The translations under genes were made by a program, and so were the position numbers. A stretch of DNA of 64,000 bases from Acinetobacter sp. Ac_5812 (GTDB lineage Bacteria > Pseudomonadota > Gammaproteobacteria > Pseudomonadales > Moraxellaceae). The stretch is from positions 124,001 through 188,000 of the forward strand of contig NZ_LXUK01000009.1 of assembly GCF_013072695.1 (NCBI RefSeq), read 5' to 3'. The notes under the pieces were generated by a model. The model searched no databases, was not told the DNA's origin, and saw only the letters and a program-made list of their open reading frames with translations. Shown here one piece after another: positions 17,344-29,282 of this stretch (the first letter of the stretch is position 1; the number at the start of each line of letters is the position of its first letter).

Positions 17344-18840
17344 TTACTGTTGTTGAGACAACATAAAGTGCAATGGAGAAAGGATCTCTGCCTTCAATGC
17401 CAAGTTAATCATTGGATCTGGATAAACACCCATCACCAATACTAATAACGCAGCAGCAAGCACCATAAGACCACCGACTTTACTCCCCCAATGCGCATCT
17501 GCATCGATACGAGGTACATCTGGTGGAGTCATATACATCACCACCATCACACGTAAATAGTAGTACAAACCGATACCACTACCCACCACGATCATTGCCG
17601 CCAAGAACCAGTGTTGCGTTGTCACCGCAGCCATTACAACCAGGAACTTACCAATGAAGCCTGCTGTTAATGGAATACCTGCCAAAGATAACATCATCAC
17701 GGTTAATGTTGCAGTCAAGATCGGACGGCGCCAGAACAAACCACGGTAGTCTGCAAGGCTTTGTGCTTCATCAACGTTGTTATACGGGCTCGACATTAAT
17801 GCAACCGCACCAAATGCACCGATTGTGGTCAATACATAGGTAATTACATAAACAGTGACGCTACCAAGACTTGCGTAAGTCATGCTGATTAAAGCAATTA
17901 GTAAATAACCGAAGTGTGCAATCGATGAATAACCCAAGATACGTTTCAAATTGACTTGACGAACTGCAAGTAAGTTACCCACCACGATCGACAATACCGC
18001 AATGATGGTAATTACTGTCACTAATGATTCAACCAAGATTGCACCAGAAGTCAGTAAGTAACGTACAAATAGACCAATCGTTGCAACTTTCGCAGCCGTT
18101 GCCAAGAAGGTTGCCATAGGTGCTGGTGCACCTGCATACACATCTGGCGTCCATTTATGGAATGGCGCAAGTGAAAGTTTGAATGCAACAGCAAAGATAA
18201 TTAAACCTAAGCCCAATAACACCATCGGTTGTTTGATTGCAGTAAACAATGCCTGAACAGAGTCATAGAACGACAATGAACCTGTATAGGCATAGATATA
18301 GGCCATACCCATGAGCAACATTGCAGAAGCAGTCGCTGAAAGCACAAGGTATTTAATCCCCGCTTCCAAAGACTGACTACGTTGATAGGTATACGCCAAC
18401 ATGCCGTATACAGGAATCGACATCAACTCTAAGCTGATGAAGAATGCTGCATAGTGTGAGCTTGAAACCAACAACATTGCACCTGTCACTGAGCACAGTA
18501 ACAAGATATACAACTCTTCGCGGTTGTCCTTATAGGTCTCAATATAGGCATGAGATAAAGTACAGCACGCTAAAGCAGCAATCAGAATCAAGAATTGATA
18601 GAGCATGGTAAATGGATCAACCATGAACATACCCATCACGTTTACTGGTGCAAAGTGCCCACTAAACATGGTGTATCCAATATAAATTGCAGCAAGGTTT
18701 AAACCCACAACCGAAGTTGTTGCAATCAGATTGTGATTACGTTTAATCGCAGTTAATAACATCACGACAATTGCGGTCAAAGCCACAATCATCACGGGAG
18801 CCAGTGGCATTAGCTCAGAAAAAGAAATTGTGAAGTTCAT
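17344..18840 (-). CDS. nuoN: NADH-quinone oxidoreductase subunit N
   Basis: A 498-residue antiporter-like membrane subunit of complex I with about 14 helices. The proton-channel stretch [21 protein letters not shown] and the [17 protein letters not shown] signature with its conserved lysine and proline are present. It is the last gene of the operon. The stop is followed by a strong terminator, and nuoM ends three bases upstream of its start. Confidence 0.96.
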   Translation of the reverse strand: MNFTISFSELMPLAPVMIVALTAIVVMLLTAIKRNHNLIATTSVVGLNLAAIYIGYTMFSGHFAPVNVMGMFMVDPFTMLYQFLILIAALACCTLSHAYIETYKDNREELYILLLCSVTGAMLLVSSSHYAAFFISLELMSIPVYGMLAYTYQRSQSLEAGIKYLVLSATASAMLLMGMAYIYAYTGSLSFYDSVQALFTAIKQPMVLLGLGLIIFAVAFKLSLAPFHKWTPDVYAGAPAPMATFLATAAKVATIGLFVRYLLTSGAILVESLVTVITIIAVLSIVVGNLLAVRQVNLKRILGYSSIAHFGYLLIALISMTYASLGSVTVYVITYVLTTIGAFGAVALMSSPYNNVDEAQSLADYRGLFWRRPILTATLTVMMLSLAGIPLTAGFIGKFLVVMAAVTTQHWFLAAMIVVGSGIGLYYYLRVMVVMYMTPPDVPRIDADAHWGSKVGGLMVLAAALLVLVMGVYPDPMINLALKAEILSPLHFMLSQQQ

Positions 18841-18843
18841 AAT

Positions 18844-20442
18844 TTATTGCATCTCCACATGTTCAAGTTGAGTTGCTGCCTGTTGAACAGTCTCGACAAC
18901 GTCTTGTACTGGCATATAACTATTGACTAACCATTGCATGCTTGAATGAGACATATCCAAGAATGTTTGCGGATACATACCTAACCAAAGCAAACCGATC
19001 GCACAGATCATCAAAATGCTCACTTCACGAGCAGATAGATCCTTAAGCGGACTAGTATAGTGCTGTTTTTGCTCTGGATTTGGCTCACCAAACAATGCTT
19101 TGTGAATCAAGATCAGACCATATAGACCCGCAAATACCAAGCTCACTGCTGCGATGATGGTGAACGCTGGATAAGATTTGAATGAACCCATCAAGATCAG
19201 GAATTCACCAATAAAGTTACCTAAACCTGGTACACCAACCAATGCTGCAACAAAGAACATCAAGAAGAATGGCAAGTATTGCAGCTGACCACGAAGACCG
19301 CCCATCAAACGTAAATCACGTGTATGTAAACGCTCATACACTTGACCAGACATAATGAACAATGCAGCAGATGACAAGCCATGCGCCAACATCATGATCA
19401 TCAGGCCTTGGAAGGTCAGGATGTTACCTGCATAAATTGCAAGTAAGATGAAACCCATGTGCGAAATAGAAGTATACGCAAGCAGACGTTTCATATCTGT
19501 TTGTTGGTACGCTAAGAATGCACCGTAGAAAATACCAATCAGACCCAAAATAATGGCGATATCAGCAAATTGTGCTGATGCAGCCGGGAAGAATGGAATT
19601 ACGAAACGAAGTAAACCATACGCTGCTGTTTTAATCAAAATACCAGCCAAGTCCACAGAACCCGCTGTTGGTGCTTGCGCATGCGCATCAGGCAACCAGC
19701 CGTGTAATGGGAATACCGGTAATTTCACCGCAAAACCGATGAAGAAACACAGCATGAATGCATAAGCAACTTCAGGTGGTAAGTGGTTCGCAACAGCCAA
19801 TAGGTAGTTGTAATCGAAACCGATCATACCTGTCATCATGTATCCATAGACCACAAGGCCTAAGATACCAATCAACATGATCAAACCAGCGATTTGAGTA
19901 TATAAGAAGAATTTGGTTGCAGCATAAACACGCGAACGACCATTCGACCCTGAGTGACCCCATAACGCAATCAAGAAATAGATTGGTACAAGCATCATCT
20001 CCCAGAAGAAGAAGAACAGGAATAAGTCAATCGCCAAGAATACACCGATTACCCCACCTAAACTCCAAAGTAAGTTTAAATGGAAGAAACCAACGTTCTT
20101 TTGAATCTCACCCCATGAACAGCCCACTGCAAGTACACCCAGTAATGCAGTCAACAACACCATAAGGAGAGATAAACCATCCACCGCTAAGTGAATGCTA
20201 ATGCCTAAAGTCTGAATCCAAGGAAGATGGAATTCAGCCGCCCAAGTCGGGACTTTACCGCCCAGCTCGTAGCTAAATGTACCACTTTGCCACAGTGCTA
20301 TGCCCAAACCGAAGGTAATGAGCATACCAATCAAGGCAATCCAGCGCGGCAAATGTTGGTCGTATTTATCGACTAACCAACAAATAAAACCAGCAATGAA
20401 AGGAACTAAAATCAGTGCGGGTAAAATTAAATTGTTTTCCAT
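18844..20442 (-). CDS. nuoM: NADH-quinone oxidoreductase subunit M
   Basis: A 532-residue antiporter-like proton-pumping subunit of complex I. The characteristic VKLPVFPLHGWLPDAHAQAPTAGSVDLAG stretch and FFFFFWEMMLVPIYFLI with the channel glutamate are visible. ATG 20442 (MENNLILPALI) is chosen over an upstream start that would overlap nuoL; it is one base after the nuoL stop codon, so the two are translationally coupled. Confidence 0.96.
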   Translation of the reverse strand: MENNLILPALILVPFIAGFICWLVDKYDQHLPRWIALIGMLITFGLGIALWQSGTFSYELGGKVPTWAAEFHLPWIQTLGISIHLAVDGLSLLMVLLTALLGVLAVGCSWGEIQKNVGFFHLNLLWSLGGVIGVFLAIDLFLFFFFWEMMLVPIYFLIALWGHSGSNGRSRVYAATKFFLYTQIAGLIMLIGILGLVVYGYMMTGMIGFDYNYLLAVANHLPPEVAYAFMLCFFIGFAVKLPVFPLHGWLPDAHAQAPTAGSVDLAGILIKTAAYGLLRFVIPFFPAASAQFADIAIILGLIGIFYGAFLAYQQTDMKRLLAYTSISHMGFILLAIYAGNILTFQGLMIMMLAHGLSSAALFIMSGQVYERLHTRDLRLMGGLRGQLQYLPFFLMFFVAALVGVPGLGNFIGEFLILMGSFKSYPAFTIIAAVSLVFAGLYGLILIHKALFGEPNPEQKQHYTSPLKDLSAREVSILMICAIGLLWLGMYPQTFLDMSHSSMQWLVNSYMPVQDVVETVQQAATQLEHVEMQ

Positions 20443-20443
20443 T

Positions 20444-22339
20444 TTATTTCCCCACAACCTGAATCACGATCAAGATCATCAATAACACCACTACACCGAG
20501 TGACATGCTTGAAGCGTATTCACGTAATGAACCTGTTTGACGCGAACTTGTAAAGCTATTACCACCCTTCACAATAGCAGGGAGTACTAACCATAAACCG
20601 TCAACTGGATCACGACCTAAAATTTTCGCAATCAATAAATAAGGTTTTACAAAGACGATGTCATACAACGCATCGAAACCAAATGCTGTACGGCAAATGT
20701 GCGCTAAACCAGCACCCAAAGACGTTTGAGCAAAAGCTTTTACTGCACCATATGCAAAAGCAAACAAGAAGATACCCACAGCTAAACCAGCGAGGGCAAC
20801 ACCACTTGCTAAATGCTCAGCATGCGAAACTGCAGCTTCTAATGTTTCTGGAATCACAAAACTTGGAATATTTGCAGTCGTCAATAACTTGGCAACTGGC
20901 GCTTGCAAGAAGTAACCAATACCTGTTGATAACGTAGCAAGAATCGCAAGTGGACCCCAATACGTCACGCCATGAATGGCATGTGCATGGGTTTTCTCTT
21001 CGCCGAAGAATACCACCCAGATTAAACGGAAAGTATAGATAGACGTTAAGAATGCACCTGCAACACCCACCCAGTACAAAGTATGGTAAAGCGGAAGGTT
21101 AGCAATGGTCGATTGAGCATATACCGCGCCCAAGATCGCATCTTTAGAGAAGAAGCCAACCGTCACGATTGGAAGTGCTGCCAATGCGCCACCACCGATC
21201 ACGAAACACCAGAATACGAATGGAATCTTGTGACGTAATCCACCCATTTTGAAAATGTTTTGTTCGTGATGACATGCAAGAATTACGGCACCTGAAGAAA
21301 GGAACAATAACGCTTTGAAGAATGCATGAGCCAACATGTGGAATAAACCAGCTTGGTATGCTTCAGCACCCACTGCCATAAACATATAACCCAACTGACT
21401 CATGGTTGAGTAAGCCAAGATACGTTTGATATCGGTTTGCACCAATGCGGCAAAGCCAGCAACCAGCAAAGTTACAGCACCTGTAATCGAGATGAACTGC
21501 ATTACTTCTGGTGCCATTTCCATCACAGAGAACATACGGCAGCATAAGTACACACCTGCTGTCACCATTGTTGCCGCGTGGATCAATGCAGATACTGGTG
21601 TAGGACCAGCCATCGCATCGGCTAACCATGTTTGTAATGGAATTTGCGCTGATTTACCTGCCGCACCCAAGAACAACATCAATGCTGTCCAGATCGACAA
21701 TGATGAGCTTTGCGTCATCACAGTCGCTGCATTTTCAACAATGTACTGAATATTCAACGTACCAAACTGTTGATAGAGCAAGAACAATGCGATGAGTAAG
21801 AATACGTCACCCACACGTGTTACGGTGAATGCCTTGATCGCCGCCCAACCATTTGCAGGGTTTGAGTAATAGAAACCAATCAATAAGTAAGAGCACAGAC
21901 CTACGCCTTCCCAACCTAAGAACAATAACGCCAAGTTATCGCCCAAGACCAACAACAACATGCTGGCAACGAATAGGTTGAAATAAGAGAAGAAACGCGC
22001 ATAACCTTCTTCACCACGCATATACCATGATGCGAAGATGTGAATCAGGAAACCAACACCTGTCACCATACCTGTCATCAATAATGACAAGCCGTCTAAC
22101 TGTAAGCTGATGCCTGGCTCAAAACCGCCAACACTGAACCAAGTCCATAAGTGTTGAACAAAAACGGTTTGACCACTGCTGGTAAATGCCAGACCGGCAA
22201 TTAAAGCAAATAACGCAGATAAACCCACTGAACCAACGCCAATAATGGCAGCTACATTTTCAGAAAGTTTGTCACGCCCTGCCGCTAAAAGGATAAAACC
22301 AATGAGCGGAAATAAAACGGTTAAATATAATGTACTCAT
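20444..22339 (-). CDS. nuoL: NADH-quinone oxidoreductase subunit L
   Basis: A 631-residue distal proton-pumping subunit of complex I. It contains [20 protein letters not shown], the [34 protein letters not shown] signature and a long C-terminal amphipathic helix region that braces the antiporter modules. It overlaps the nuoK stop codon by four bases, indicating coupled translation. Confidence 0.96.
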   Translation of the reverse strand: MSTLYLTVLFPLIGFILLAAGRDKLSENVAAIIGVGSVGLSALFALIAGLAFTSSGQTVFVQHLWTWFSVGGFEPGISLQLDGLSLLMTGMVTGVGFLIHIFASWYMRGEEGYARFFSYFNLFVASMLLLVLGDNLALLFLGWEGVGLCSYLLIGFYYSNPANGWAAIKAFTVTRVGDVFLLIALFLLYQQFGTLNIQYIVENAATVMTQSSSLSIWTALMLFLGAAGKSAQIPLQTWLADAMAGPTPVSALIHAATMVTAGVYLCCRMFSVMEMAPEVMQFISITGAVTLLVAGFAALVQTDIKRILAYSTMSQLGYMFMAVGAEAYQAGLFHMLAHAFFKALLFLSSGAVILACHHEQNIFKMGGLRHKIPFVFWCFVIGGGALAALPIVTVGFFSKDAILGAVYAQSTIANLPLYHTLYWVGVAGAFLTSIYTFRLIWVVFFGEEKTHAHAIHGVTYWGPLAILATLSTGIGYFLQAPVAKLLTTANIPSFVIPETLEAAVSHAEHLASGVALAGLAVGIFLFAFAYGAVKAFAQTSLGAGLAHICRTAFGFDALYDIVFVKPYLLIAKILGRDPVDGLWLVLPAIVKGGNSFTSSRQTGSLREYASSMSLGVVVLLMILIVIQVVGK

Positions 22340-22644
22340 CCGCGCATCTCACTAGCAGCATCCACATCCAAGTGATGGAAGCGATGATAAAACTGAAGGA
22401 CGATCGCAAGACCAATACATGCCTCTGCTGCAGCAAGCGTCAGAATCAAGATGAACATGATCTGTCCATCTGGCTGCGCCCAAACGCTACCTGCTAAAAC
22501 GAATGCCAATGCAGCGGCATTCATCATCACTTCAAGGCTCATTAGCATAAATAAAAGGTTGCGTCGCACCATTACACCGTAAAAACCCAGTGCAAAAAGG
22601 ATGGTTGCAACGATCAAACCATGTTCTAAAGGGATGTGTCCCAT
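22336..22644 (-). CDS. nuoK: NADH-quinone oxidoreductase subunit K
   Basis: A 102-residue three-helix subunit. The conserved glutamates of the proton path are in [17 protein letters not shown] and [15 protein letters not shown]. The C-terminus ([16 protein letters not shown]) is soluble. It overlaps nuoL by four bases and abuts nuoJ. Confidence 0.96.
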   Translation of the reverse strand: MGHIPLEHGLIVATILFALGFYGVMVRRNLLFMLMSLEVMMNAAALAFVLAGSVWAQPDGQIMFILILTLAAAEACIGLAIVLQFYHRFHHLDVDAASEMRG

Positions 22645-23165
22645 TATTCTTTATCCTCTTCTGCACCTGGTTCACGTTTGCCTAAGTGGAATGCTGCAAC
22701 AAGTGCTGCAAGCAATAACATCGCGGCAACTTCTACCAATAATAGATAGTGAGTAAATAGTGCTTGACCGACTGCTTTAGGCCCAACAACTTCTGTCCCC
22801 ATTGGTGCAGAAATCGTGGTGTATTCACCACCGAGCATCCACACCAAGATTAAGCCCAATAAAAAGCTCATCAGTGCAGGAAAAGCCCAAGCATCTGAAG
22901 TCAACCATTTGCTTTCTTGTTCAATGGTATCTTGTCCAAGGTTCAACATCATGACAACGAAGACGAACAAGACCATGATCGCACCTGCATACACGATGAT
23001 CTCAAGGGCAGCCGCAAACGGCGCCCCCACGATCATGAAAATGCCAGCAACCGCAAGAAGAGAAACGATCAAGCTAAGTAATGCATGCACAGGATTGGTG
23101 TTGGTCACCACACGTACTGTCGAAACAATGGCCACAAGTGCCATCAAATAAAATGGCCACATCAT
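22644..23165 (-). CDS. nuoJ: NADH-quinone oxidoreductase subunit J
   Basis: A 173-residue membrane subunit with five hydrophobic segments, including the [24 protein letters not shown] segment that holds the pi-bulge and proton wire near the quinone module. Its ATG overlaps the nuoI stop by four bases. Confidence 0.95.
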   Translation of the reverse strand: MMWPFYLMALVAIVSTVRVVTNTNPVHALLSLIVSLLAVAGIFMIVGAPFAAALEIIVYAGAIMVLFVFVVMMLNLGQDTIEQESKWLTSDAWAFPALMSFLLGLILVWMLGGEYTTISAPMGTEVVGPKAVGQALFTHYLLLVEVAAMLLLAALVAAFHLGKREPGAEEDKE

Positions 23166-23704
23166 GGTAATAAGCTCCGTACATCTACTGGTGCACTTTC
23201 TTTTTGTGCTTGACCTTTTTCTTTACCGCTCACAGCCATACCGGTTACACGATAGAAATTGTAGTCAGGATATTTACCCGGTCCAGAAATGAGTAAGTTT
23301 TCTTTCTCATACACCAAGTCTTGACGTACATATTCACCCAGTTCGAAATCTGGTGTCATCTGAATCGCTGTGGTTGGACATGCTTCTTCACACATACCGC
23401 AGAAAATGCAGCGAGAGAAGTTAATACGGAAAAATTCTGGATACCAACGTCCATCTTCTTTTTCCGCTTTTTGCAATGAAATACAGCCCACTGGACATGC
23501 AACCGCACAAAGGTTACATGCCACACAACGCTCTTCACCATCTGGATCACGCGTTAATACGATACGACCGCGATAGCGTGGAGGCGCAATTTGTTCACCC
23601 GGTACTTCTGGATATAAGATCGTGTCACGTTTACGTGTTACATGGCTGAACACCATCCATAACGAACGTACAATCGATCCAAAGCCAGCTAGAATTTTAT
23701 ACAT
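23162..23704 (-). CDS. nuoI: NADH-quinone oxidoreductase subunit I
   Basis: A 180-residue subunit carrying iron-sulfur clusters N6a and N6b. Two ferredoxin motifs are complete: [12 protein letters not shown] near residue 60 and [12 protein letters not shown] near residue 99. The amphipathic N-terminus anchors it to the membrane arm. It lies between nuoH and nuoJ as in E. coli. Confidence 0.96.
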   Translation of the reverse strand: MYKILAGFGSIVRSLWMVFSHVTRKRDTILYPEVPGEQIAPPRYRGRIVLTRDPDGEERCVACNLCAVACPVGCISLQKAEKEDGRWYPEFFRINFSRCIFCGMCEEACPTTAIQMTPDFELGEYVRQDLVYEKENLLISGPGKYPDYNFYRVTGMAVSGKEKGQAQKESAPVDVRSLLP

Positions 23705-23722
23705 TTTGTACTCCCTGCTGTC

Positions 23723-24739
23723 CTAGGCCTGATTCATCAGAATCACAGCACCAGTCACTAACAAGTTGACCAACGCCAATGGCAAACAAACTTTCCAACC
23801 AAAGTTCATCACTTGGTCATAACGTGGACGCATTAACGAGCCACGAGCCAAGACAAACATCATTACAAAGAATGCTGTTTTAATCACGAACCAGAATAAT
23901 GGTGGAACAAATGGAATTTCTAAGTTAAATGGTGCAAGCCATCCGCCGAAGAATAAAGTCACGATCAAAGCCGAGATCAAAACAACGTTGACGTATTCCG
24001 CAACGAAGAACATCCCCCACTTCATACCACCATATTCAACATGGTAACCTTCAGCCAATTCTTGTTCAGCTTCTGGTTGGTCAAATGGGTGACGGTGCGT
24101 GACCGCAACACCCGCAACCACAAAGATCAAGAAACCTAAGAACTGAGGAATGATGAACCACATATCACGTTGTGCTTCAACAATTTCACGAAGGTTGAAT
24201 GAACCTGCAATCGCAACCACACCCATCAACGAGATACCCAAGAACACTTCATAAGAAATGGTTTGAGCAGCAGAACGAAGACCACCGAGTAATGAGTATT
24301 TGTTATTAGACGCCCAACCACCAAATAACACTGCATAAACTGCAATACCTGCCATTGCCATAAAGAACAATAGGCCGATACTCATGTCCGCAACGCCCAG
24401 TGTCGGACTTACTGGAATCACCATGAATGAAAGTACCGCAGTTGCCATCGCAACTGCTGGTGCTAAACGGAAAGTCAGCTTATCAGCAAACTTTGGTGTC
24501 CAGTCTTCTTTGAACATGATCTTAAGCATGTCGGCAACGATCTGGAACATACCACCCGGACCGACACGGTTTGGACCATAACGGTCTTGCCATAATGCCA
24601 AGAGACGACGCTCAATAAATGACATCAAAGCAGCAACCAAAACCACCACCAGCAAGATCACAATCGCCTGAATCACTGAATAAGCGATTGGCCAGTTCTC
24701 AGCCCAAAGTGGCGTTTGACGTATAATTTCTTGATTCAT
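23723..24739 (-). CDS. nuoH: NADH-quinone oxidoreductase subunit H
   Basis: A 338-residue eight-helix subunit forming the quinone cavity at the junction of the two arms. It has [23 protein letters not shown], the acidic loop [17 protein letters not shown], and the conserved GGWLAPF stretch. Three bases separate it from the nuoG stop. Confidence 0.96.
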   Translation of the reverse strand: MNQEIIRQTPLWAENWPIAYSVIQAIVILLVVVLVAALMSFIERRLLALWQDRYGPNRVGPGGMFQIVADMLKIMFKEDWTPKFADKLTFRLAPAVAMATAVLSFMVIPVSPTLGVADMSIGLLFFMAMAGIAVYAVLFGGWASNNKYSLLGGLRSAAQTISYEVFLGISLMGVVAIAGSFNLREIVEAQRDMWFIIPQFLGFLIFVVAGVAVTHRHPFDQPEAEQELAEGYHVEYGGMKWGMFFVAEYVNVVLISALIVTLFFGGWLAPFNLEIPFVPPLFWFVIKTAFFVMMFVLARGSLMRPRYDQVMNFGWKVCLPLALVNLLVTGAVILMNQA

Positions 24740-24742
24740 GAA

Positions 24743-27427
24743 TTACACTCCTACCGCCACAGAAACAGGCTCTGCCAATGAAACAGTTGGTGCTAAACCA
24801 ATTGGGTAACCAATATAACCTGTTGGTAAATATTCGATCACTTGTACTGGTAAGCTAATACTCGTTTCACCTGCTTTTACTGTAATACGTTGACCATCTT
24901 GAACATTTAAGCGTGTCGCATCTTGCTCACCCACAGCAAACATTGCTTCAGGAATACGAGATTCCATCGCAGGTGTTTTAATGGTGAATTCGCCAGAACC
25001 AAAAATATGGTGCATTGGCACAAGGCGGAAGCTTTCAGGATTCACAACAACAGCTGAAGGTGCAACATAGCTACGTGCAGGACGTTTTGCTAAACGATCG
25101 AATAAACGTACACCCGAATCACCACCTTTTAAGTGACCACCCACTTCATCTTGGTATTTGTTCCAAGCTTGTGGTGAGTTCCAACCCGCAGACCATGCGA
25201 AAGGTACCAATGAAGATGCTGTTTGATTCCCTACATAACCTTCCATAGAGAACGTTAATGCAGAGTCGATATCCGTCGGTTGTTTCGGTTCATGAATCGA
25301 TAACGGTGCACGTATTGCAGTACGACCTGAGTAACGACGTGGTTCACGTGCAATTTTCAAACCGTGGATACGATAGCCAGCATCTGGTGCAACGTCTTCA
25401 ATTGCAGCAAGTACAGGAACATTCTTCACGATGTCATCAATTACATCATCAAGCAATGTCCAATCGACTGCTTTGCCTTTCAGACCCGTCTCAATAGCAT
25501 GTAACCAGCGCCAAGATTCTTTAATCGCATATTCAGGTTTGTAGTAGCTTGGGTCATACACTTGATAGAAACGTTGTGCACGGCCTTCTTGGCTTACGAC
25601 AGTACCGTCACCTTCAGCAAAGCTTGCAGCCGAAAGTACGATATCTGCAAGTTTCAAGGTTTCAGTTTCACTATGATCGAGTACGATCACAGTCTCAGCC
25701 TTGTCAAATGCAGCTTTTACTTGAGCCACGGGTAAACGACGAGTTAAGTCATTTTCAATCACAACCACTGCATCATAATCTTGTGCAAATGCTTGTTCTA
25801 AGCTTAAGCCACCAAACAGTGCCAAGCCCATTGAGTTCACTTCAGGAACAGTCAATGACAAACCTGCATGTTCACCTAAGTTTTGTGCAACTTGAGCTGC
25901 AGCTTCCATGATGGCAGGATCTTGTAAGCTCGTACCAGAGATAATCAATGGTTTTTTCGCCGCTTTCAAAGTATCTGCAATGGTTTGCGCAAATGCTTTG
26001 GCATCATCAGCCAGACCCGTCAATACTTCGCCTTTAACGGCAGCAGCAACTGCGAAACCTAAACGTGCGATATCATTTGGCGATGCAACCACTTCACCTG
26101 TCGCAACATCCGCTAAACGCGTTTGTGTTGCAGCAAGGATATAGATTGGTGATTTTGCATCTTGACCGATACGTTGAACCGGTTCAGCCAGCCAGTCTGG
26201 TGTACGTGTTGCAGCAGCCATTTCTTTGGCTTTATTTTTCGCAGCTTGGCGAACAGATAAAGCCATACGTGGCGCAGTTTGAGTTAAGTCTTCACCCAAG
26301 ATCAACACCGCATCATAGCTTTCAATTTCACGCATGTTCGGGTTATAGATACCCTGTGTTTGCATGATTGACGCAGCTAACTCAACCAAGTTTTGATCTT
26401 TTTGAGACATCCCTGTTGAGTAGTTGTCTTGTCCAACCAATTCACGTAGTGCGTAGTTTGATTCCAAGCTTGCGCGTGGTGAACCAATACCTAACACTTT
26501 CTTGCCTTGAAGTTGAGTAATCACTTGATCAAGTGCCTGATCAACACTCACAGTCGCAACAGTTTCACCATTGCGGAACTGCGGTTGACGTGGACGATCT
26601 TCACGATTCACATAACCCGTACCAAAACGACCTTTGTCACAAAGGAAGTATTGGTTGACTGAACCATTGAAACGGTTTTCAACACGACGGATTTCGCCAT
26701 AGCGTTCACCCGGAGAAATGTTACAACCTGAAGAACAGCCATGACATACGCTTGGCGCATACTGCATGTCCCATTTACGGTTATAACGTGCCGAATGTGT
26801 CTTATCAGTAAATACACCCGTTGGACAGACTTCAGTCAAGTTACCAGAGAATTCAGACTCTAAAGTTCCTGATTCAGGACGACCGAAGTAAACACGTGAA
26901 GCATTGGCATAGACACCAAAGTCCGTACCGCCCGCATAATCTTTGTAGTAACGCACACAACGATAACATGCGATACAACGGTTCATCTCATGCGCAATAA
27001 ACGAACCCAACTCTTGGTTGTGATGCGTACGTTTGGTAAAGCGATAGCGACGACGGTCATGTTGCGTCATGACGGTCATATCTTGTAAATGACAGTGACC
27101 ACCTTCTTCACAGACTGGACAGTCGTGCGGGTGGTTGGTCATTAAGAATTCAACAATCGACGCACGGAAATCCGTTGCTTCTTTGTCTTCAATCGAAATA
27201 TAGGTATTGTCGGCAGCAGGTGTCATACATGACATTACCAAGCGTCCACGTGTGTCCTCAGGATTTGCGTACTGAGTTACCGCACATTGACGACAAGAAC
27301 CAACAGAACCTAAGGATGGGTGCCAACAAAAATACGGGATGTCGATGCCAAGGCTTAAACATGCTTGTAGCAAGTTTTCAGTGCCGTTGACTTCATACGA
27401 TTTTCCATCGACATGAATTGTAGCCAT
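24743..27427 (-). CDS. nuoG: NADH-quinone oxidoreductase subunit G
   Basis: An 894-residue iron-sulfur subunit of the peripheral arm. The N-terminal 2Fe-2S ligands are in [17 protein letters not shown] with a further cysteine in LVMSCM. The His-Cys cluster site is [12 protein letters not shown]. The 4Fe-4S ligands follow in [14 protein letters not shown], and a further cysteine set ([15 protein letters not shown]) belongs to the N7-type cluster of the molybdopterin-like domain. The remaining 600 residues are the degenerate oxidoreductase domain. Length is close to the E. coli protein. Confidence 0.95.
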   Translation of the reverse strand: MATIHVDGKSYEVNGTENLLQACLSLGIDIPYFCWHPSLGSVGSCRQCAVTQYANPEDTRGRLVMSCMTPAADNTYISIEDKEATDFRASIVEFLMTNHPHDCPVCEEGGHCHLQDMTVMTQHDRRRYRFTKRTHHNQELGSFIAHEMNRCIACYRCVRYYKDYAGGTDFGVYANASRVYFGRPESGTLESEFSGNLTEVCPTGVFTDKTHSARYNRKWDMQYAPSVCHGCSSGCNISPGERYGEIRRVENRFNGSVNQYFLCDKGRFGTGYVNREDRPRQPQFRNGETVATVSVDQALDQVITQLQGKKVLGIGSPRASLESNYALRELVGQDNYSTGMSQKDQNLVELAASIMQTQGIYNPNMREIESYDAVLILGEDLTQTAPRMALSVRQAAKNKAKEMAAATRTPDWLAEPVQRIGQDAKSPIYILAATQTRLADVATGEVVASPNDIARLGFAVAAAVKGEVLTGLADDAKAFAQTIADTLKAAKKPLIISGTSLQDPAIMEAAAQVAQNLGEHAGLSLTVPEVNSMGLALFGGLSLEQAFAQDYDAVVVIENDLTRRLPVAQVKAAFDKAETVIVLDHSETETLKLADIVLSAASFAEGDGTVVSQEGRAQRFYQVYDPSYYKPEYAIKESWRWLHAIETGLKGKAVDWTLLDDVIDDIVKNVPVLAAIEDVAPDAGYRIHGLKIAREPRRYSGRTAIRAPLSIHEPKQPTDIDSALTFSMEGYVGNQTASSLVPFAWSAGWNSPQAWNKYQDEVGGHLKGGDSGVRLFDRLAKRPARSYVAPSAVVVNPESFRLVPMHHIFGSGEFTIKTPAMESRIPEAMFAVGEQDATRLNVQDGQRITVKAGETSISLPVQVIEYLPTGYIGYPIGLAPTVSLAEPVSVAVGV

Positions 27428-27438
27428 AGTCGAATTCC

Positions 27439-28764
27439 TTAAGCTTGTTCTACGTCTAGAGCAGGAGCATGGGTTTTAACCTTTGCTTCAAACTCGCCAC
27501 GGAAATATTTAAGTGCGCCCATAAGCGGCTCCATCGCACCTGGTGCGTGAGCACAGAAAGTTTTACCAATCCACAATTTACGAGTAAGTTCTTGTAAGTG
27601 ATCGATATCTTCTTTCTTACCTTCGCCTGCTTCCAGTGCTTTAAGCGCTTTAACTGCCCAAGGTAAACCATCACGGCATGGTGTACAGAAACCACATGAT
27701 TCACGTGCAAAGAATTCTTCTAAATTACGTGTAGCAGAAACCATACATTGAGTTTCATCCACCACCATCAACAAACAGGTTCCTAAACGTGAACCCGCTT
27801 TCATGATTGTTTCAGAATCCATTGGAAGATCAATGTGCTCAGCTGCTAAAAAGTCAGTCGAAGCACCACCTGGTAACCATGCTTTCAAAGTGAGACCATC
27901 ACGCATACCACCGGCATGATCTTCAATCACTTCACGCGCGGTTGTACCGAATGGAAGTTCCCAAAGACCAGGGAATTTAACTTTGCCTGATGCACCATAG
28001 ATCTTGGTGCCTGGGTCTTTCGACTTACCCGCAGAAAGATTGATGTACCACTCAGGACCACGCAGCATAATCGCTGGCAAGTTGTTATAGGTCTCAACGT
28101 TGTTGACAATCGTTGGACGACCCCATGCCCCTGCAACTTGCGGGAATGGCGGTTTGGTACGCGGATTGGCGCGGCGACCTTCAAGCGAGTTGATCAATGC
28201 AGTTTCTTCACCACAGATATAACGACCTGCGCCGGTGTGAACATGCATATCAAAGTTCCAGCCTGTTCCAAGGATGTTGTCACCCAAGTAACCTTTGGCA
28301 CGGATTTGCTCTAATGCTTCATTTAAGTATTGAGCTGCTTCGACATATTCACCACGAATGAAGATATAACCTTGAGTTGCTTCTAAGGTATAACCTGCAA
28401 TCAGCATGCCTTCGATCAATTGATGAGGAAGTTTTTCCATCAACAAACGGTCTTTAAAGGTACCTGGTTCCATTTCATCGGCATTACAGATCAAATAGCG
28501 TGGGCCACCATCATTTGGCGCCATCAATGACCATTTAATTCCCGCTGGGAAACCTGCACCACCACGACCTTTGACTGTCGCAGCTTTAATGACTTCAAGC
28601 ACATCTTTTGGTGGCATGCTCAAGGCTTTTTTAAAGCCAGCATAACCTTCTAATGCTTCGTATTCATCGGCAGCACGAACAAACTCTTGTTTGCTCAAAC
28701 GCCAAGTCAATGGATGCGTTTCTGGGTTACCGTCGCCATAAATTGGTTTTGGTTCAGTATTCAT
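27439..28764 (-). CDS. nuoF: NADH-quinone oxidoreductase subunit F
   Basis: A 441-residue NADH-binding flavoprotein. The FMN/NADH site [18 protein letters not shown] is near residue 68, [16 protein letters not shown] near residue 90, and the 4Fe-4S cluster N3 ligands are in [11 protein letters not shown] near residue 355 with a further cysteine in [10 protein letters not shown]. It overlaps nuoE by four bases (ATGA). Confidence 0.96.
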   Translation of the reverse strand: MNTEPKPIYGDGNPETHPLTWRLSKQEFVRAADEYEALEGYAGFKKALSMPPKDVLEVIKAATVKGRGGAGFPAGIKWSLMAPNDGGPRYLICNADEMEPGTFKDRLLMEKLPHQLIEGMLIAGYTLEATQGYIFIRGEYVEAAQYLNEALEQIRAKGYLGDNILGTGWNFDMHVHTGAGRYICGEETALINSLEGRRANPRTKPPFPQVAGAWGRPTIVNNVETYNNLPAIMLRGPEWYINLSAGKSKDPGTKIYGASGKVKFPGLWELPFGTTAREVIEDHAGGMRDGLTLKAWLPGGASTDFLAAEHIDLPMDSETIMKAGSRLGTCLLMVVDETQCMVSATRNLEEFFARESCGFCTPCRDGLPWAVKALKALEAGEGKKEDIDHLQELTRKLWIGKTFCAHAPGAMEPLMGALKYFRGEFEAKVKTHAPALDVEQA

Positions 28765-29270
28765 ACATACTTCTCCAATAACTGTTTAACTGATGACACG
28801 TCCACGAGGCCGTGCGTATCTTCATCAATCATTAAAGTTGGACCTTTATCACAGTTGCCTAAACAGCAAATTGGGAGCAAGGTAAAACGACCATCTGCTG
28901 TGGTTTGTCCATACTGGATACCCAACTCGCGCTGGAACGCTTCTGCCAAAGTTTCTGCACCCATCAAGAAGCATGCAATTGAGTCACACAATAAAATCAC
29001 ATGGCGACCAACCGGTTGACGGTAGATACGGTTATAGAAAGTTGCAACACCTTCCAGATCCGCCACACTCATACTCAACAACTGTGCAATCGCATTCATT
29101 TGTGCATCATCAACCCAGCCATTACGGCCTTGTACACACTTCAACGCATCAAGTGATGCTGCGCGTGGGTACGGATAGTGACCAATGTGATGTTCAATTT
29201 CATGGATTTCTTCAGCAGTCAAAATCCCTTCAACATTCACACGAGGTTTTTTATCAGTCAAAATCATCAT
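28761..29270 (-). CDS. nuoE: NADH-quinone oxidoreductase subunit E
   Basis: A 169-residue thioredoxin-like subunit with 2Fe-2S cluster N1a. The ligands are C-x4-C in CDSIAC and C-x3-C in CLGNC. Two ATGs start the frame; the site GGGGTAAACGATT precedes the first. It is followed directly by nuoF. Confidence 0.95.
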   Translation of the reverse strand: MMILTDKKPRVNVEGILTAEEIHEIEHHIGHYPYPRAASLDALKCVQGRNGWVDDAQMNAIAQLLSMSVADLEGVATFYNRIYRQPVGRHVILLCDSIACFLMGAETLAEAFQRELGIQYGQTTADGRFTLLPICCLGNCDKGPTLMIDEDTHGLVDVSSVKQLLEKYV

Positions 29271-29282
29271 AATCGTTTACCC

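Noticed and set aside
25015..26367. Several plus-strand frames of about 80-120 codons opposite nuoG
   Set aside because: Antisense shadows of a conserved gene, rich in Gln/His/Leu as expected from reverse reading of its codon bias.
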